A DNA stretch of 64,000 nt from JAXHUM01 sp034189325 (GCA_034189325.1 JAXHUM010000077.1:57334-121333); one strand, 5' to 3'. Shown: positions 1 to 9,078, counted from the first letter of the stretch. Notes: generated by a model not told the origin, from the letters alone. Numbers and translations are program-made.

Positions 1-650
1 GCAAACCCCAACTCGCTCAGAACACATCCCATCATTCCATCGATGTTGATGGGGAAGTTCTTGCCTGTCATTTCAATAAATGTCTTGTGGATCGTCTCGT
101 AAATATCGCCCTTTTCTCCCCAGAGTCCGTTTTCAACGGCCACCTCTTTCAGGGCAATGGCCCTTGGGTCTCCAGTTGGATGGAGGGGATGGCCGAGTCC
201 GGGCATCCTTTTTCTGTTCGTCAGGTGGTCTTCTACTATTTTTTTAGCCGCCTCTTCTTTGCTGACCCCTTCTTCTTTTACCATCTTGAGGGCCTCATCG
301 ATCACATTGGCCGTATCCTGTGGAGAGACCGTCACAGCCCCTACTGTAAGCATGCCAGCGGCAATCCCGGGCATAATGCTGTCCGGAGCCGCAGAAGCAA
401 CCACTCGTGTGGCCAGGCCGGTCGGTGCGAACAGGCCATGATCCACGATACCGCAAAGGACGGCATCCATGACCCGTTTTTCCGTTTTACTGGGCAGATT
501 TCCTCTGATCGTTAAAAAAACCGCTTCGGTAAAAGTAAGTTTTCGAATGATATCCGTAAGGGGATACCCTCGAACATTGATTTTATGAAACCCCACATCG
601 GTTATTGCAGATTCATATCCAGGTACACTTATGGATTTTTGTTCTCCCAT
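1..650 (-). CDS. citryl-CoA lyase / citrate synthase-like protein (3' end outside window)
   Basis: The 216 residues visible belong to the citrate synthase fold. A DHG(x)nSxAP-type stretch (DHGLFAPTGLATRVVASAAP) lies near residue 65 and GLGHPLHPTGDPRA near residue 155, where citrate synthases carry an active-site histidine. The spacing and the LATRVVAS motif are closer to citryl-CoA lyases than to housekeeping citrate synthase. Members cleave citryl-CoA to acetyl-CoA and oxaloacetate, or act on related acyl-CoAs. The start follows a GAGGAGG ribosome site. It lies 240 bases downstream of livF on the same strand, so it may be the last gene of that operon. The C-terminus is cut by the window edge, so substrate assignment is weak. 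Confidence 0.75.
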   Translation of the reverse strand, partial: MGEQKSISVPGYESAITDVGFHKINVRGYPLTDIIRKLTFTEAVFLTIRGNLPSKTEKRVMDAVLCGIVDHGLFAPTGLATRVVASAAPDSIMPGIAAGMLTVGAVTVSPQDTANVIDEALKMVKEEGVSKEEAAKKIVEDHLTNRKRMPGLGHPLHPTGDPRAIALKEVAVENGLWGEKGDIYETIHKTFIEMTGKNFPINIDGMMGCVLSELGF

Positions 651-889
651 CAAAAGCCTCCTCAAAAATAGTTGAAAAAAGTTGAAATGAAACATGCCTG
701 AAAGGGACCTTGAAAGTCTCCGATTAAAATGGATTCAAAGCCCGTTAGGCTACAAACCTGTGCAAGAGCACAAATGGATTGCTTAAACAGTCCAATAGCT
801 GGTCCCTAAGAAAGCATAGGGGCCCCTTTATCCGATCATCCCGCTGTGAATGCAAGTTTCGAGGCCATCTGACGATCAGGGAAAAACCA

Positions 890-1684
890 TCATCCCAGCC
901 ATCTCTTCCTCCTCTTATAGTGCTTGATCTCTTTATAGCTCTTCTTCTGACCAACCGCGGAAAGCCCCAGGTAGAACTCCTTCACATCTTCGTTATCCTT
1001 GAGCTTTTCGGCGGGACCATCCAACACTATTCGACCGGATTCCATTACATAGCCGCAACTGGCAATAGAGAGGGCTATCATGGCGTTTTGCTCAACCACA
1101 AGCATGCTGGTTTTTTCTTCTCTGTTTATTCTTCCGAGCACCTCATAGATACTCTTTATCATCAGCGGTGCCAGGCCCATGGAGGGCTCGTCCAGGAGAA
1201 TCAGCTTGGGATTCGTCATCAAGGCCCTGCCGATGACCACCATCTGTTGTTCACCCCCGGAAACATAGCCGCTTGTTTGGGAATGCAAATGCTTGAGTCT
1301 AGGGAAATATTCATAGACAGCATCAAGATGGGCCTTCAGCTTGCTTCCCCCAGGGCCGATGTATCCTCCCAGTTTGAGGTTTTCCTCAACAGTAAGATGT
1401 TCAAGGACCCTCCTGCCTTCCATGACCTGGGCGACTCTTAACGCTGCGATGACTTCAGGGCTCCTGTTTTCGACCCTCTGACCGTCAATTTCAATTGACC
1501 CTTCCGTCACCTTTCCCAACTGTGTCTTGAGCATTCCAGAAACAGCGCGGATTAAGGTAGTCTTCCCGGCTCCATTTGCCCCCAGAAGACATACCACCTC
1601 CTCATCGGAAACCTCAAGGAATATACCCTTGAGAACCAGAATAATGTTGCTGTATTTTACTTCAACATTACTTATATTTAGCAT
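890..1684 (-). CDS. livF: Liv-type ABC transporter ATP-binding protein (LivF)
   Basis: Cytoplasmic ATPase of a branched-chain amino acid type (HAAT) importer. Walker A GANGAGKTT is near residue 36, the signature is SGGEQQM, and Walker B LILLDEPSMGLAP is followed by the switch-histidine region. Length about 264 residues, slightly long for LivF because of a basic C-terminal tail (KHYKRRKRW). An ATG start at 1684 is chosen over an upstream TTG because it directly precedes the conserved LNISNVEVKY segment. It follows livK by 16 bases. Substrate is unknown; a carboxylic acid is plausible because an acyl-CoA synthetase sits in the same operon. Confidence 0.9.
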   Translation of the reverse strand: MLNISNVEVKYSNIILVLKGIFLEVSDEEVVCLLGANGAGKTTLIRAVSGMLKTQLGKVTEGSIEIDGQRVENRSPEVIAALRVAQVMEGRRVLEHLTVEENLKLGGYIGPGGSKLKAHLDAVYEYFPRLKHLHSQTSGYVSGGEQQMVVIGRALMTNPKLILLDEPSMGLAPLMIKSIYEVLGRINREEKTSMLVVEQNAMIALSIASCGYVMESGRIVLDGPAEKLKDNEDVKEFYLGLSAVGQKKSYKEIKHYKRRKRWLG

Positions 1685-1700
1685 TTTGTGATCCAAACAA

Positions 1701-2993
1701 CTACTTCTTTGGTGTCCATGGGCCGTCCGGTTTTACGTCTGGGATAGAGAAATCTTCGCTGATGCGAACGATTTTGCCGTCTTTGACCCCTCTCATGTGA
1801 GTTTTCCACATTCCTCTTCTTTCATCTCCACTGAACTTGATGAAAGGCATCAACCCCTCCGTGTCAAAACCTTCCGGGCTCAACATGGCCTTGTAAACAT
1901 CATCACCGGTTATTGGATACCCTTTTGTTTCCAAGGCCCTCTTAATGGCCGTGACCATGATACGGCCCAGAGCGCAACCTAGAATGGCATCAGTTGTCCA
2001 GGCGTGTTTATTCTCTTTGGTTATGTCGTGCGCCCATTTGACGCCGGGTTTATTCGTTTCCTCCGGAAATGCCGCGTAATGAACACCGGCCAGGCCAGAG
2101 GCATTCTCTCCAGCCACTTTGATGATATCTTCCATTATACCGTAAGGACAGCCAATAACCTGAATTTTATCCTTCAGGCCCAACCTTGTCACATCCTTCA
2201 TTAGTTTCTGTTGTTGGAGAACGACCAGATTGCCGTAACAGTAGTTGGCACCGGCGTCTACCATGGAACGAAACTGAGGTCCTGTATCCACCGGAACAAA
2301 CGGCATGGTCCATGTGCCGACTATTTTGAACCCAAGGCTCTTGATATAGGCCTCTGACTCAGGTTTGATCGGTGCCCTTCCAAACGGGATATCAAGGGTG
2401 AACCATGCCCAACCGGGGGCCCCTTTCCGTCCCTTGCTCTTCCAATCCTGCATGGCCCACCACGCAGCGGTACAGGCGTCCGCCGGGTAATCGGGAGTGA
2501 TAGTAAAAGACCACCTGGGCGGATGCCAGGTCGGCTGACCGGATGGCCCGCTGATCTGGACGATTTTGTCCCTCATAGTCCACGGTGGGACTGTTTCAGC
2601 GGCTGCTGAACTCCCCATGTAACACATGACCGGCTTGGGCCTCGAATGTGCCAGTCGATCATAAAGAGTCGGTACGGGACCTGCTTGGGCCTTGTTGTCG
2701 CCCCATGTGAACTTTATCTCTACTCGTTCCTCTTGACCAGTCTTGGGATCGTTATAGATTATTCCGCCCTTCTTGTTGATGTCTCTTACGACATCCCAAA
2801 TTCCATTATGGTGGGGAACGCAGGAATCTGATGTAGGACCGGTAAGATCATTGATCTCGAAAATCGATACGGTCCCGATCGAGTCGCGGTCCAAGACCCC
2901 TTTTGCTTGTGCAAGCGGATGTCCGAATTGACCAAGAGAAAACCCTGCCATAATGATACCTAATAAAAACAGCCGTACATTGATTCTCAACAT
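1701..2993 (-). CDS. Liv-type ABC transporter periplasmic substrate-binding protein
   Basis: Periplasmic binding protein of the LivJ/LivK (type 1 fold) family, about 430 residues. It has an N-terminal signal peptide (basic MLRINVR, hydrophobic LFLLGIIMAGFSLG, then a probable cut after AQA). The mature part has the two-lobed receptor layout, with YIKSLGFKIVGTWTMPFVPVDTGPQF marking the hinge region. The start at 2993 is preferred because GAGGAGGGG lies just before it; a longer reading frame beginning 18 bases upstream would place the ribosome site inside the gene. Located between livM and livF in the operon. Confidence 0.88.
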   Translation of the reverse strand: MLRINVRLFLLGIIMAGFSLGQFGHPLAQAKGVLDRDSIGTVSIFEINDLTGPTSDSCVPHHNGIWDVVRDINKKGGIIYNDPKTGQEERVEIKFTWGDNKAQAGPVPTLYDRLAHSRPKPVMCYMGSSAAAETVPPWTMRDKIVQISGPSGQPTWHPPRWSFTITPDYPADACTAAWWAMQDWKSKGRKGAPGWAWFTLDIPFGRAPIKPESEAYIKSLGFKIVGTWTMPFVPVDTGPQFRSMVDAGANYCYGNLVVLQQQKLMKDVTRLGLKDKIQVIGCPYGIMEDIIKVAGENASGLAGVHYAAFPEETNKPGVKWAHDITKENKHAWTTDAILGCALGRIMVTAIKRALETKGYPITGDDVYKAMLSPEGFDTEGLMPFIKFSGDERRGMWKTHMRGVKDGKIVRISEDFSIPDVKPDGPWTPKK

Positions 2994-3097
2994 CAAAACC
3001 CCTCCTCTCATTTAATCTGGTTGATCCATAGTCGCTGAAATGAATCAACAGCGACGACCTCCCTACACAGAAGACATAAAAGAATGACCGTCACGAT

Positions 3098-4153
3098 CTA
3101 GTACGAAAACGGGTAAAGCCGGTATCTGTTTTTAAGCACCACCCACATGTGATTGATACCCCTCGGCTCAAACACAAGAAAGAGGATGATAATAATTGAG
3201 TAAAAGGCCAACGACAGTGCGGCGAAGAACTGAGCTCCGAATGATGGGAACCACATGGTCAATGCCGGGGAAACGACAAAGGCGATCTCCTCTATAAACT
3301 TCATGAAAACCGTTCCGAAAATCGCTCCCATGGTGCTTCCCATGCCGCCCACAATCAGTATCCCCAGGTAGAGGATAGAATCTCTAAGGGTAAACTGCAC
3401 AGGATTAATGAAGCTGATATAGTGCGCAAAGAGTCCGCCTGCGATCCCCGCAAAAAAACATGAAATGAAAAAGGCGAGCAATTTATAGATGCTCACATCA
3501 ATGCCCATCACCTCAGCAGCCAGGTCATTGTCCCTTATGGCCACCAGTGCCCTTCCAACTCTGGTTCGCATGAGGTTTTTTACAAAAAAGAGGGTCAGCA
3601 GTGTAAAGACCATGATCATCCAATATTTCTTCTGAGGGGTATCAAAGACAATGCCCGCAAAAGAGGCGTATTCCACATGAAGTCCCTCTGTTCCTCCTGT
3701 AATACCCCTGAGATGAAGAAAAAACCAACCAAGTATAACCTGAGCAGCCAGGGTGGACATGGCAAGATAGAAGCCCTTAATCCTGAGCGCCGGAAGCCCG
3801 AACATTATTCCTATGATACCCGATCCGAACCCTCCCACAACGAGGGCAAGCAGAAAGGGGAAACCAAACTTCTGACTTACAATGACCGAGATATAGGCCC
3901 CTGTACCCACAAAAGCCGCCTGGCCAATCGATATCTGTCCCGCATAACCTGTAAGGACACCGAGGCCCTGGACGGCAATTATTGTGATTCCAATGGTTGA
4001 AAGGAGCGTGAGTAGATAGCGACTGCTATAAAAGGGAAGTGTGAATAAGATGATAAGAAAAATTGCCAGCGATATCCAGTGAGGTATTGTCCTGAATATG
4101 GCAAAGTCCTGTCGATAATTCACATTGTATGTTCCGCAGGGTACCCAGTGCAT
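3098..4153 (-). CDS. livM: Liv-type ABC transporter permease (LivM)
   Basis: Inner-membrane permease of the branched-chain amino acid transporter family, 351 residues with about 9-10 hydrophobic segments. The family hallmark GLNVLTGYAGQISIGQAAF-like stretch appears as VLTGYAGQISIGQ, and GGMGSTMGAIFGTVF lies in the C-terminal third. The EAA-type cytoplasmic loop includes RTRVGRALVAIRDNDLAAEVMGID, which contacts the ATPases. It follows livH by 3 bases, so the two are probably translationally coupled. Together with LivH it forms the transmembrane channel for the livK-bound substrate. Confidence 0.9.
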   Translation of the reverse strand: MHWVPCGTYNVNYRQDFAIFRTIPHWISLAIFLIILFTLPFYSSRYLLTLLSTIGITIIAVQGLGVLTGYAGQISIGQAAFVGTGAYISVIVSQKFGFPFLLALVVGGFGSGIIGIMFGLPALRIKGFYLAMSTLAAQVILGWFFLHLRGITGGTEGLHVEYASFAGIVFDTPQKKYWMIMVFTLLTLFFVKNLMRTRVGRALVAIRDNDLAAEVMGIDVSIYKLLAFFISCFFAGIAGGLFAHYISFINPVQFTLRDSILYLGILIVGGMGSTMGAIFGTVFMKFIEEIAFVVSPALTMWFPSFGAQFFAALSLAFYSIIIILFLVFEPRGINHMWVVLKNRYRLYPFSY

Positions 4154-4156
4154 ATC

Positions 4157-5047
4157 TTATATCCTCTCTATTCTTTTAAGGCCGAAAAGACCGTATGGTT
4201 TGATCAGGAGCATGATAAGCATTACAGCATACGGGACCACTTCTCCCAGCCCTCCTCCCACCAAAGGATCCAGGATCTGGATAGTAAGACTTTCCAAAAT
4301 GCCTATAATCGGGCCCATGAGGATGACACCGGTGACCGACTCCATTCCTCCTATCAGGACAACAATCAGGGCCTTCATGCCGATCTCGGACAGTCCTACG
4401 GTCGCACCTAAGGTGCTGGCGAGAAGCATTCCAGAGACGCCTCCGGTTAGTGAGGCAATAACCCATGAATAGCTGAAGATATTTGTGACTTTAATCCCCA
4501 GGCTCTGCACGACCTCATGATCTTCGGCCGTGCCTCTCATGGCCAGGCCTAATCGTGCATATCTGTAAAAAAGACTAAAGACAATGAACATGACAATGGC
4601 GATTATGAATTGCAGCAAAAGGGATTGTGAGATATTAATCAGTCCTACTTTGTAAGTCCCCTGCGGGAGGAGCGGTGGGTAGGGCCGCTCGCCACCTCCG
4701 ATGATCAGGGTTCCGACGGAATCAAAAAACCACGCTAAGGCGATCGTCACCATTATGGAGGCCAAGACAGGCTGTCCCAAAATCGGTCTGAGGGTAAAAC
4801 GGTCGAGGCACAGTCCGAGCAGGGCGCAAACGGCCAATGTTAAGATGATTCCGAGGCCGATGGGAAGTTTTGCAGGCCCCATCAGAGCCCACCCGATTAT
4901 AGCCCCCATGAGCAGAATTCCGCCCTGCGCAAAGGTGACCACCTTGGTGGATTTAAAGACCACCACAATGCCCAAAGCAACCAGCGAGTAAACTCCGCCG
5001 ATCATTATCCCGGAAATAATCCCCTCTAAAATAGATCTTAACATCAT
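4157..5047 (-). CDS. livH: Liv-type ABC transporter permease (LivH)
   Basis: 296-residue inner-membrane permease of the LivH family with about eight hydrophobic segments. The N-terminal GVYSLVALGIVVVFKSTKVVTFAQGGILLMGA is characteristic of LivH (GxxYALxALGlxLIyGv...NfAhGe), and RLGLAMRGTAEDHEVVQSLGI is the ATPase-contacting loop. The gene begins right at the end of the acyl-CoA synthetase gene and ends 3 bases before livM, so the unit is tightly coupled. Confidence 0.9.
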   Translation of the reverse strand: MMLRSILEGIISGIMIGGVYSLVALGIVVVFKSTKVVTFAQGGILLMGAIIGWALMGPAKLPIGLGIILTLAVCALLGLCLDRFTLRPILGQPVLASIMVTIALAWFFDSVGTLIIGGGERPYPPLLPQGTYKVGLINISQSLLLQFIIAIVMFIVFSLFYRYARLGLAMRGTAEDHEVVQSLGIKVTNIFSYSWVIASLTGGVSGMLLASTLGATVGLSEIGMKALIVVLIGGMESVTGVILMGPIIGILESLTIQILDPLVGGGLGEVVPYAVMLIMLLIKPYGLFGLKRIERI

Positions 5048-5048
5048 C

Positions 5049-6959
5049 TTAAACTCCGGAGACCTCCCTGATTTTGATTACGCTTTTTGAGAGTCCTTTT
5101 CTGCCGTCCCTGTAAGTTACGGGGACTTCCACTGCCACTTCTTCGGCATCAGTATACATGGCGTCAATGAGATCGTGGTATTTCTGCACCATAAAGGCCC
5201 GTCTCAATTTCCGGGTCCTGGTCAACTCCGCCTCATCCGCATCAAACTCCTTGTGCAGGACAACATACCTTTTGATTCTGCTCCAATCGGGCAATACGGA
5301 GTTGACTCTCGCCACCTCTTTGAGGACAAGATCGGAAACTTGGGCCTTCTGAGAAAGATCAACAAAGGTAGTATAGTTGATCCCATTATCTTCCGCCCAC
5401 TTTCCCACATTATCGTAATCAATAACGACTATGCCGATCACGAAACCTCTTCCCTTTTCTCCGAACGCCATGATGTCTTTGATATAGGGGCTGAATCTAA
5501 GCCGAGTTTCGAGGAACTCCGGGGAGAACCTGTTTCCGTCTTCAAGGTCGACAAGTTCCTTCATTCTTCCCAAAATCACTACATGTTTATCGGAGGTGAT
5601 GTAGGCTGCGTCACCCGTCTTTATCCAACCTTCGTCGTCAAACTGCTTTTTAGTGTTTTCAGGGTCTTTGTAGTACCCGGAAAAACAGGCAGGGGGCTTC
5701 ACCAGGAGTTCACCTGTCCCAGATATCTTGAATTCATTTCCGGGAAGGGCAATGCCGCAGGATTCAGGTTTTATGTCGCCGTCACGATGGACAGAGTTCA
5801 TCAGGGCCTCGGTGAGACCGTATATCTGTTTGAGATTGACCCCGATTGCATGAAAAAACCTCAGTATGTCTGGGCTTATCCCGGCGCCGGCCGTATAGGC
5901 CCACTTGATGTTGGACAGACCGATGCGATCCCGCAGATATCTGAAAAGGACTAGATCCGACATCTTGTAAAGGCCCCTCCACAGGATGCCGACCGGTTTC
6001 TTCTGGAATTGCGCATCAATAACCTTAAAGGCGATTCGGAGACATATGTGGAATATAGATCTGAAAGGTGCAATGGTATTGGCGATTCTTGCGTGAATTG
6101 TTGAATTCAGACTTTCCCACATCCTCGCACTGTAAAATACGACCTTTGGCCCTATCTCCCTGATGTCGGTCTGAACGGTCTCAGGTTTCTCGGGAAAGCA
6201 AACAGTGGCGCCGGACCTCAGCCCGCTGGAAAGACCGAGCTCCCACTCCGTTGCCCATGCCGGAGACAGGTAAGAGAGATAATCATCCTTTGAAGACCAA
6301 TCATCAACAGCGCACCAGCTTTCACCAGCAGCGACAAGATATTTTTGCGAGCCCATAGCCCCTTTTGGCTTAGAACCTGTGGTGCCTGATGTATAACAGA
6401 TGACACCGATGTCATCAGGACTTCCTTCCTCTATATTTTTTTCAAAGAATCCCCGGCATTCCTTTTCATATTCCCTCCCCAATGCGACGACATGATAAAA
6501 ATCGATTACAAAGGGGTCTTTTTGATATGAATACATCCCTTTGGGATCCCAGTAGATGACCCCCTTCAGCCGGGAGACCGCATCTTTGATCTCGAGTATC
6601 TTGTCAACCTGCTCCTGATCTTCGGCGACAACAAAAACCGTGTCTGAATTCCGCACGATGTATTCCACTTCCGGAGGAGTGGAATCGGCAAATACGCCTA
6701 CGCAGGTGGCCTTAGCACACTGTGCCGCAAGGGCGGACCAGTACCATTCCGGATCATTCTCCCCAAGGATGGCCACCTTGTCACCAACGGCCAATCCCAT
6801 CTTTATCAATCCAAGGGAGAAGTATTTTGTGTACTCGTAATAGTCCTTCCAGGTATATTCGATCCAAATGCCATAGTCCTTGCGACGCATGGCAACCTTT
6901 TTATCGCCATACTCCTGATATTTTTCCAGAAGCAATTTGGGAAGCGTGTCGCTAAACAT
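5049..6959 (-). CDS. AMP-forming acyl-CoA synthetase (long-chain type)
   Basis: ANL-superfamily adenylating enzyme of 636 residues, which activates a carboxylic acid with ATP and CoA to the acyl-CoA. The P-loop-like A3 motif YTSGTTGSKPKG is near residue 190. YGLTEAL (A5) and the C-terminal hinge ILGRMKELVDLEDGNRFSP (A8) follow, so both the large and small lobes are present. The GNRFSP segment replaces the usual GKNVAP seen in long-chain acyl-CoA synthetases. Encoded between livG and livH, implying that the imported substrate is activated on entry. A GGGGGATGAG site precedes the start. A 625-residue relative lies at 52424-54229. Confidence 0.88.
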   Translation of the reverse strand: MFSDTLPKLLLEKYQEYGDKKVAMRRKDYGIWIEYTWKDYYEYTKYFSLGLIKMGLAVGDKVAILGENDPEWYWSALAAQCAKATCVGVFADSTPPEVEYIVRNSDTVFVVAEDQEQVDKILEIKDAVSRLKGVIYWDPKGMYSYQKDPFVIDFYHVVALGREYEKECRGFFEKNIEEGSPDDIGVICYTSGTTGSKPKGAMGSQKYLVAAGESWCAVDDWSSKDDYLSYLSPAWATEWELGLSSGLRSGATVCFPEKPETVQTDIREIGPKVVFYSARMWESLNSTIHARIANTIAPFRSIFHICLRIAFKVIDAQFQKKPVGILWRGLYKMSDLVLFRYLRDRIGLSNIKWAYTAGAGISPDILRFFHAIGVNLKQIYGLTEALMNSVHRDGDIKPESCGIALPGNEFKISGTGELLVKPPACFSGYYKDPENTKKQFDDEGWIKTGDAAYITSDKHVVILGRMKELVDLEDGNRFSPEFLETRLRFSPYIKDIMAFGEKGRGFVIGIVVIDYDNVGKWAEDNGINYTTFVDLSQKAQVSDLVLKEVARVNSVLPDWSRIKRYVVLHKEFDADEAELTRTRKLRRAFMVQKYHDLIDAMYTDAEEVAVEVPVTYRDGRKGLSKSVIKIREVSGV

Positions 6960-6980
6960 CTCATCCCCCGAAATCGAAAT

Positions 6981-7778
6981 TCATAACTCATCTCCCAAGT
7001 AGGCCTTGATGACCTCCTCGTTCGTCTTGATTTTCTCGGGCGGTCCCTCGGCTATCTTTCTTCCAAAATCAAGGGCTATGACCCTGTCCGCAATGTCCAT
7101 GACAACATCCATTTCGTGTTCGACAAGGAGGACTGGGATCTTCTTTTCCTCGGAGATGTCCACAACAAACCTGGCCATATCCTCTTTTTCTTCCATATTC
7201 ATCCCTGCCATGGGTTCATCAAGGAGCAGCAGCTTAGGTTCCATGGCAAGAGCCCTTCCCAGCTCGACCCTTTTGCGAAGCCCGTACGGAATAAGACCCA
7301 CCTCAACCTTTCGGATATCTTCCATTTCGAGGAAATCAATGATTTCCTCTACAACCTTTCGGTGAATGACTTCCTGTTTCAGAGTCCGTCCGAAATAGAA
7401 GGCACCCTCAAGAATGGTATCTTTGAAAAGCATATGCCTGGCTGCCATGAGGTTCTCCACCGTTGTCAACCCGGTGTAGAGTTCGATATTCTGGAAGGTT
7501 CTGGCCACGCCGAGACGGGCGATTTTTGCCGACTTGAGTTGGGTGATATCCACACCATCAAAGAGGATACGGCCTTTCCAAGACCGATAAAACCCATTGA
7601 TGACGTTGAAAATGCTCGTTTTTCCAGCGCCGTTCGGCCCGATGACGGCAAAGATGCCTTGCCCTCCGATCTCAAGGGAAAGGTCTTTGAGGGCGGTCAC
7701 ACCTCCAAATGAAAGGGAAATATCCTCAAGCCTGAGTAGTGCCTCACTCCCTTTATCGGTTTGTCTTTTCACACCCAT
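6981..7778 (-). CDS. livG: Liv-type ABC transporter ATP-binding protein (LivG)
   Basis: 265-residue ATPase of the LivG family. Walker A GPNGAGKTS is near residue 43; GVARTFQNIELYTGLTTVENLMAARH is the LivG-specific insert with the Q-loop; Walker B is LLLLDEPMAGMN. The canonical LSGGQ signature is degenerate: GLIPYGLRKRVELGRAL stands in its place, which is common in LivG proteins. First gene of the liv/acyl-CoA synthetase operon; its promoter region holds one of the two TetR-type operators described here. LivG and LivF would form the ATPase heterodimer. Confidence 0.9.
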   Translation of the reverse strand: MGVKRQTDKGSEALLRLEDISLSFGGVTALKDLSLEIGGQGIFAVIGPNGAGKTSIFNVINGFYRSWKGRILFDGVDITQLKSAKIARLGVARTFQNIELYTGLTTVENLMAARHMLFKDTILEGAFYFGRTLKQEVIHRKVVEEIIDFLEMEDIRKVEVGLIPYGLRKRVELGRALAMEPKLLLLDEPMAGMNMEEKEDMARFVVDISEEKKIPVLLVEHEMDVVMDIADRVIALDFGRKIAEGPPEKIKTNEEVIKAYLGDEL

Positions 7779-7866
7779 AACCTCACAATCCGCTAAATGG
7801 ACATTGTTTTAAAACGATTTTAGTTATCTATAAAACCTTATAGACATGATTGCCGGCCATAGCAGC

Positions 7867-7882
7867 TACCAAACGCTTGGTA
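7867..7882. promoter_or_regulatory. TetR-type operator upstream of livG (copy 1)
   Basis: TACCAAACGCTTGGTA is a 16-base near-palindrome with one mismatched pair at its centre. It lies about 90 bases upstream of livG and just downstream of a minus-strand TTGACC / TTTAAT-like promoter, where a bound repressor would block transcription. The core ACCAAACGCTTGGT recurs with one change in the other orientation upstream of the tetR gene at 8631-8646. Binding by the neighbouring TetR protein is inferred from this shared, flanking placement. Confidence 0.7.
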
Positions 7883-7935
7883 GAACTATTAAAAAAAATA
7901 GGAGCAGTGTAGGGTCAACCTGGGTGTCAGCCGAT

Positions 7936-8529
7936 TCATGCCTTGATCCCTTCCAGGATATTTTTCGCATATTGCTCCGCAAGCTCAGTGGTACTGTATT
8001 TCCCTTCAGGGGTGTACCACCTGACAGTCCAGTTACACATTCCGAATATGGACAGCATCGTCATTTTGCTGTCAAGGTCGGTTCTGAACAGGCCGCTCGC
8101 CTTTCCTTCCTCAAGCATTTTGATCCAAAGGCGCTCGTAGTTTTCCAGTTCGCTGTCAGCTTCTTTTCTGTATTTTTCATGGAGATTCTGCATTTCGTTC
8201 AAAAAGACATAGATGTAGTCAAATTGGATGTCTATCGGTTCCATGTGGGCGAGAATAGCCTCCCTGATGCCTTCGTCGGCAGGCCTGCCATAAACGACAA
8301 TACCCCTGAGTAAATTTACATAGAGTCCCAGGGCAGACATGATTATTCTGTAGAGCAGTTCCTCCTTACCTCTAATATAATGATATAAACTCCCCTTCTG
8401 TAAGCCCACCTCTTTGGCGATATCAGAGATATTGGCATGATGATATCCCTTTTTTCTGAAGACCTTTGCCGACGCATCAAGAATATCCTTGAAACGTTGA
8501 TTTTCAATTTTACCTTTTCTTAACGTCAT
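7936..8529 (-). CDS. TetR/AcrR family transcriptional regulator
   Basis: 197 residues. The N-terminal helix-turn-helix (residues about 12-55: ILDASAKVFRKKGYHHANISDIAKEVGLQKGSLYHYIRGKEEL) is a clear TetR_N domain. The ligand-binding C-terminal domain is all-helical and resembles regulators of fatty acid and acyl-CoA genes such as the FadR/PsrA type. It is transcribed in the same direction as, and 157 bases upstream of, the liv/acyl-CoA synthetase operon. Matching operators lie before both, so self-repression and repression of the uptake operon, relieved by an acyl-CoA, is the likely scheme. The effector cannot be read from sequence. Confidence 0.88.
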   Translation of the reverse strand: MTLRKGKIENQRFKDILDASAKVFRKKGYHHANISDIAKEVGLQKGSLYHYIRGKEELLYRIIMSALGLYVNLLRGIVVYGRPADEGIREAILAHMEPIDIQFDYIYVFLNEMQNLHEKYRKEADSELENYERLWIKMLEEGKASGLFRTDLDSKMTMLSIFGMCNWTVRWYTPEGKYSTTELAEQYAKNILEGIKA

Positions 8530-8880
8530 CCCAGTTGTTAAACTCTACCTCCGTAATTCTCAAACTGTGGCCGTTGATTGGACTTCCCCGCGCAAAGTGG
8601 GTACCCGATCAGCAGGCCTTATTGGGTATAAACCAATCGTTTGGTAGATAAGCTACCGTACCCAAACTCTGTTGTAAAGAAAAAACAGACTTTCTCTGCC
8701 ATTTTTTTGGTCATTAGACCCGGAGAACTCTTCCATGATCTTTTGGAATCTCCTTTCTTGACCAGAAGGGTTAAGTGAGGATTACAGTTTGTGGCGATAA
8801 TGGTGTTGTTTCTTGTCTTTGGGAATAACGAGGAGGGCAGGTGCTTGCCCAATAGGGTGTGAGCTCCCAAAAAGAGACTC
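8530..8880. other. intergenic region upstream of tetR
   Basis: A 351-base stretch between the tetR start and the next gene on the minus strand. It holds the second TetR-type operator (8631-8646) and the probable tetR promoter around it. A reading frame at 8619-8870 has no ribosome site and no recognisable features, and overlaps the operator, so I do not call it. Nothing else stands out. Confidence 0.5.
8631..8646. promoter_or_regulatory. TetR-type operator upstream of tetR (copy 2)
   Basis: AACCAATCGTTTGGTA on the plus strand; read on the minus strand its core is ACCAAACGATTGGT, which matches 13 of 14 bases of the operator before livG. It lies about 100 bases upstream of the tetR start and next to a TATACC-like -10 on the minus strand, as expected for self-regulation. 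Confidence 0.7.
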
Positions 8881-9078
8881 CTAGGCCTGTTCCTTTTTGT
8901 TGGGAAATTGTGATCTCGTGCCCTTTTTTTTATATGACAAACAGTCCGTCCCCGGGGTACTTGAGCGTACGACCATGCCGGGAAGTCTTCGGCTCTTGAA
9001 CATCATGGCTCGGCAGCCATGGGGGAAATTCTTGTCCCACGTCACATAGTAGTGTTCGCATTTATAGCAATCTTTCAT
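8881..9078 (-). CDS. small conserved cysteine-containing protein
   Basis: 65 residues with CYKCEHYYVTWDKNFPHGC near the N-terminus and another cysteine at about residue 46, plus a basic C-terminus. The CxxC...C...C pattern suggests metal binding, but I do not know a function; short proteins of this look are found in Desulfobacterota. It begins 10 bases after the PilZ gene on the same strand, so the two are probably co-transcribed. No strong ribosome site is visible, consistent with coupling to the upstream gene. Confidence 0.6.
   Translation of the reverse strand: MKDCYKCEHYYVTWDKNFPHGCRAMMFKSRRLPGMVVRSSTPGTDCLSYKKKGTRSQFPNKKEQA

Noticed and set aside
769..826. Small hairpins between livF and the citryl-CoA lyase-like gene
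   Set aside because: Stems are short and no T-run follows on the minus strand, so no terminator is called; the operon may continue into the lyase gene.
779..1441. A 220-codon open frame on the plus strand opposite livF
   Set aside because: It is antisense to a clear LivF gene and has no ribosome site or recognisable domain.
8619..8870. An 83-codon minus-strand frame upstream of tetR
   Set aside because: No ribosome site, no family likeness and it covers the operator region; treated as non-coding.
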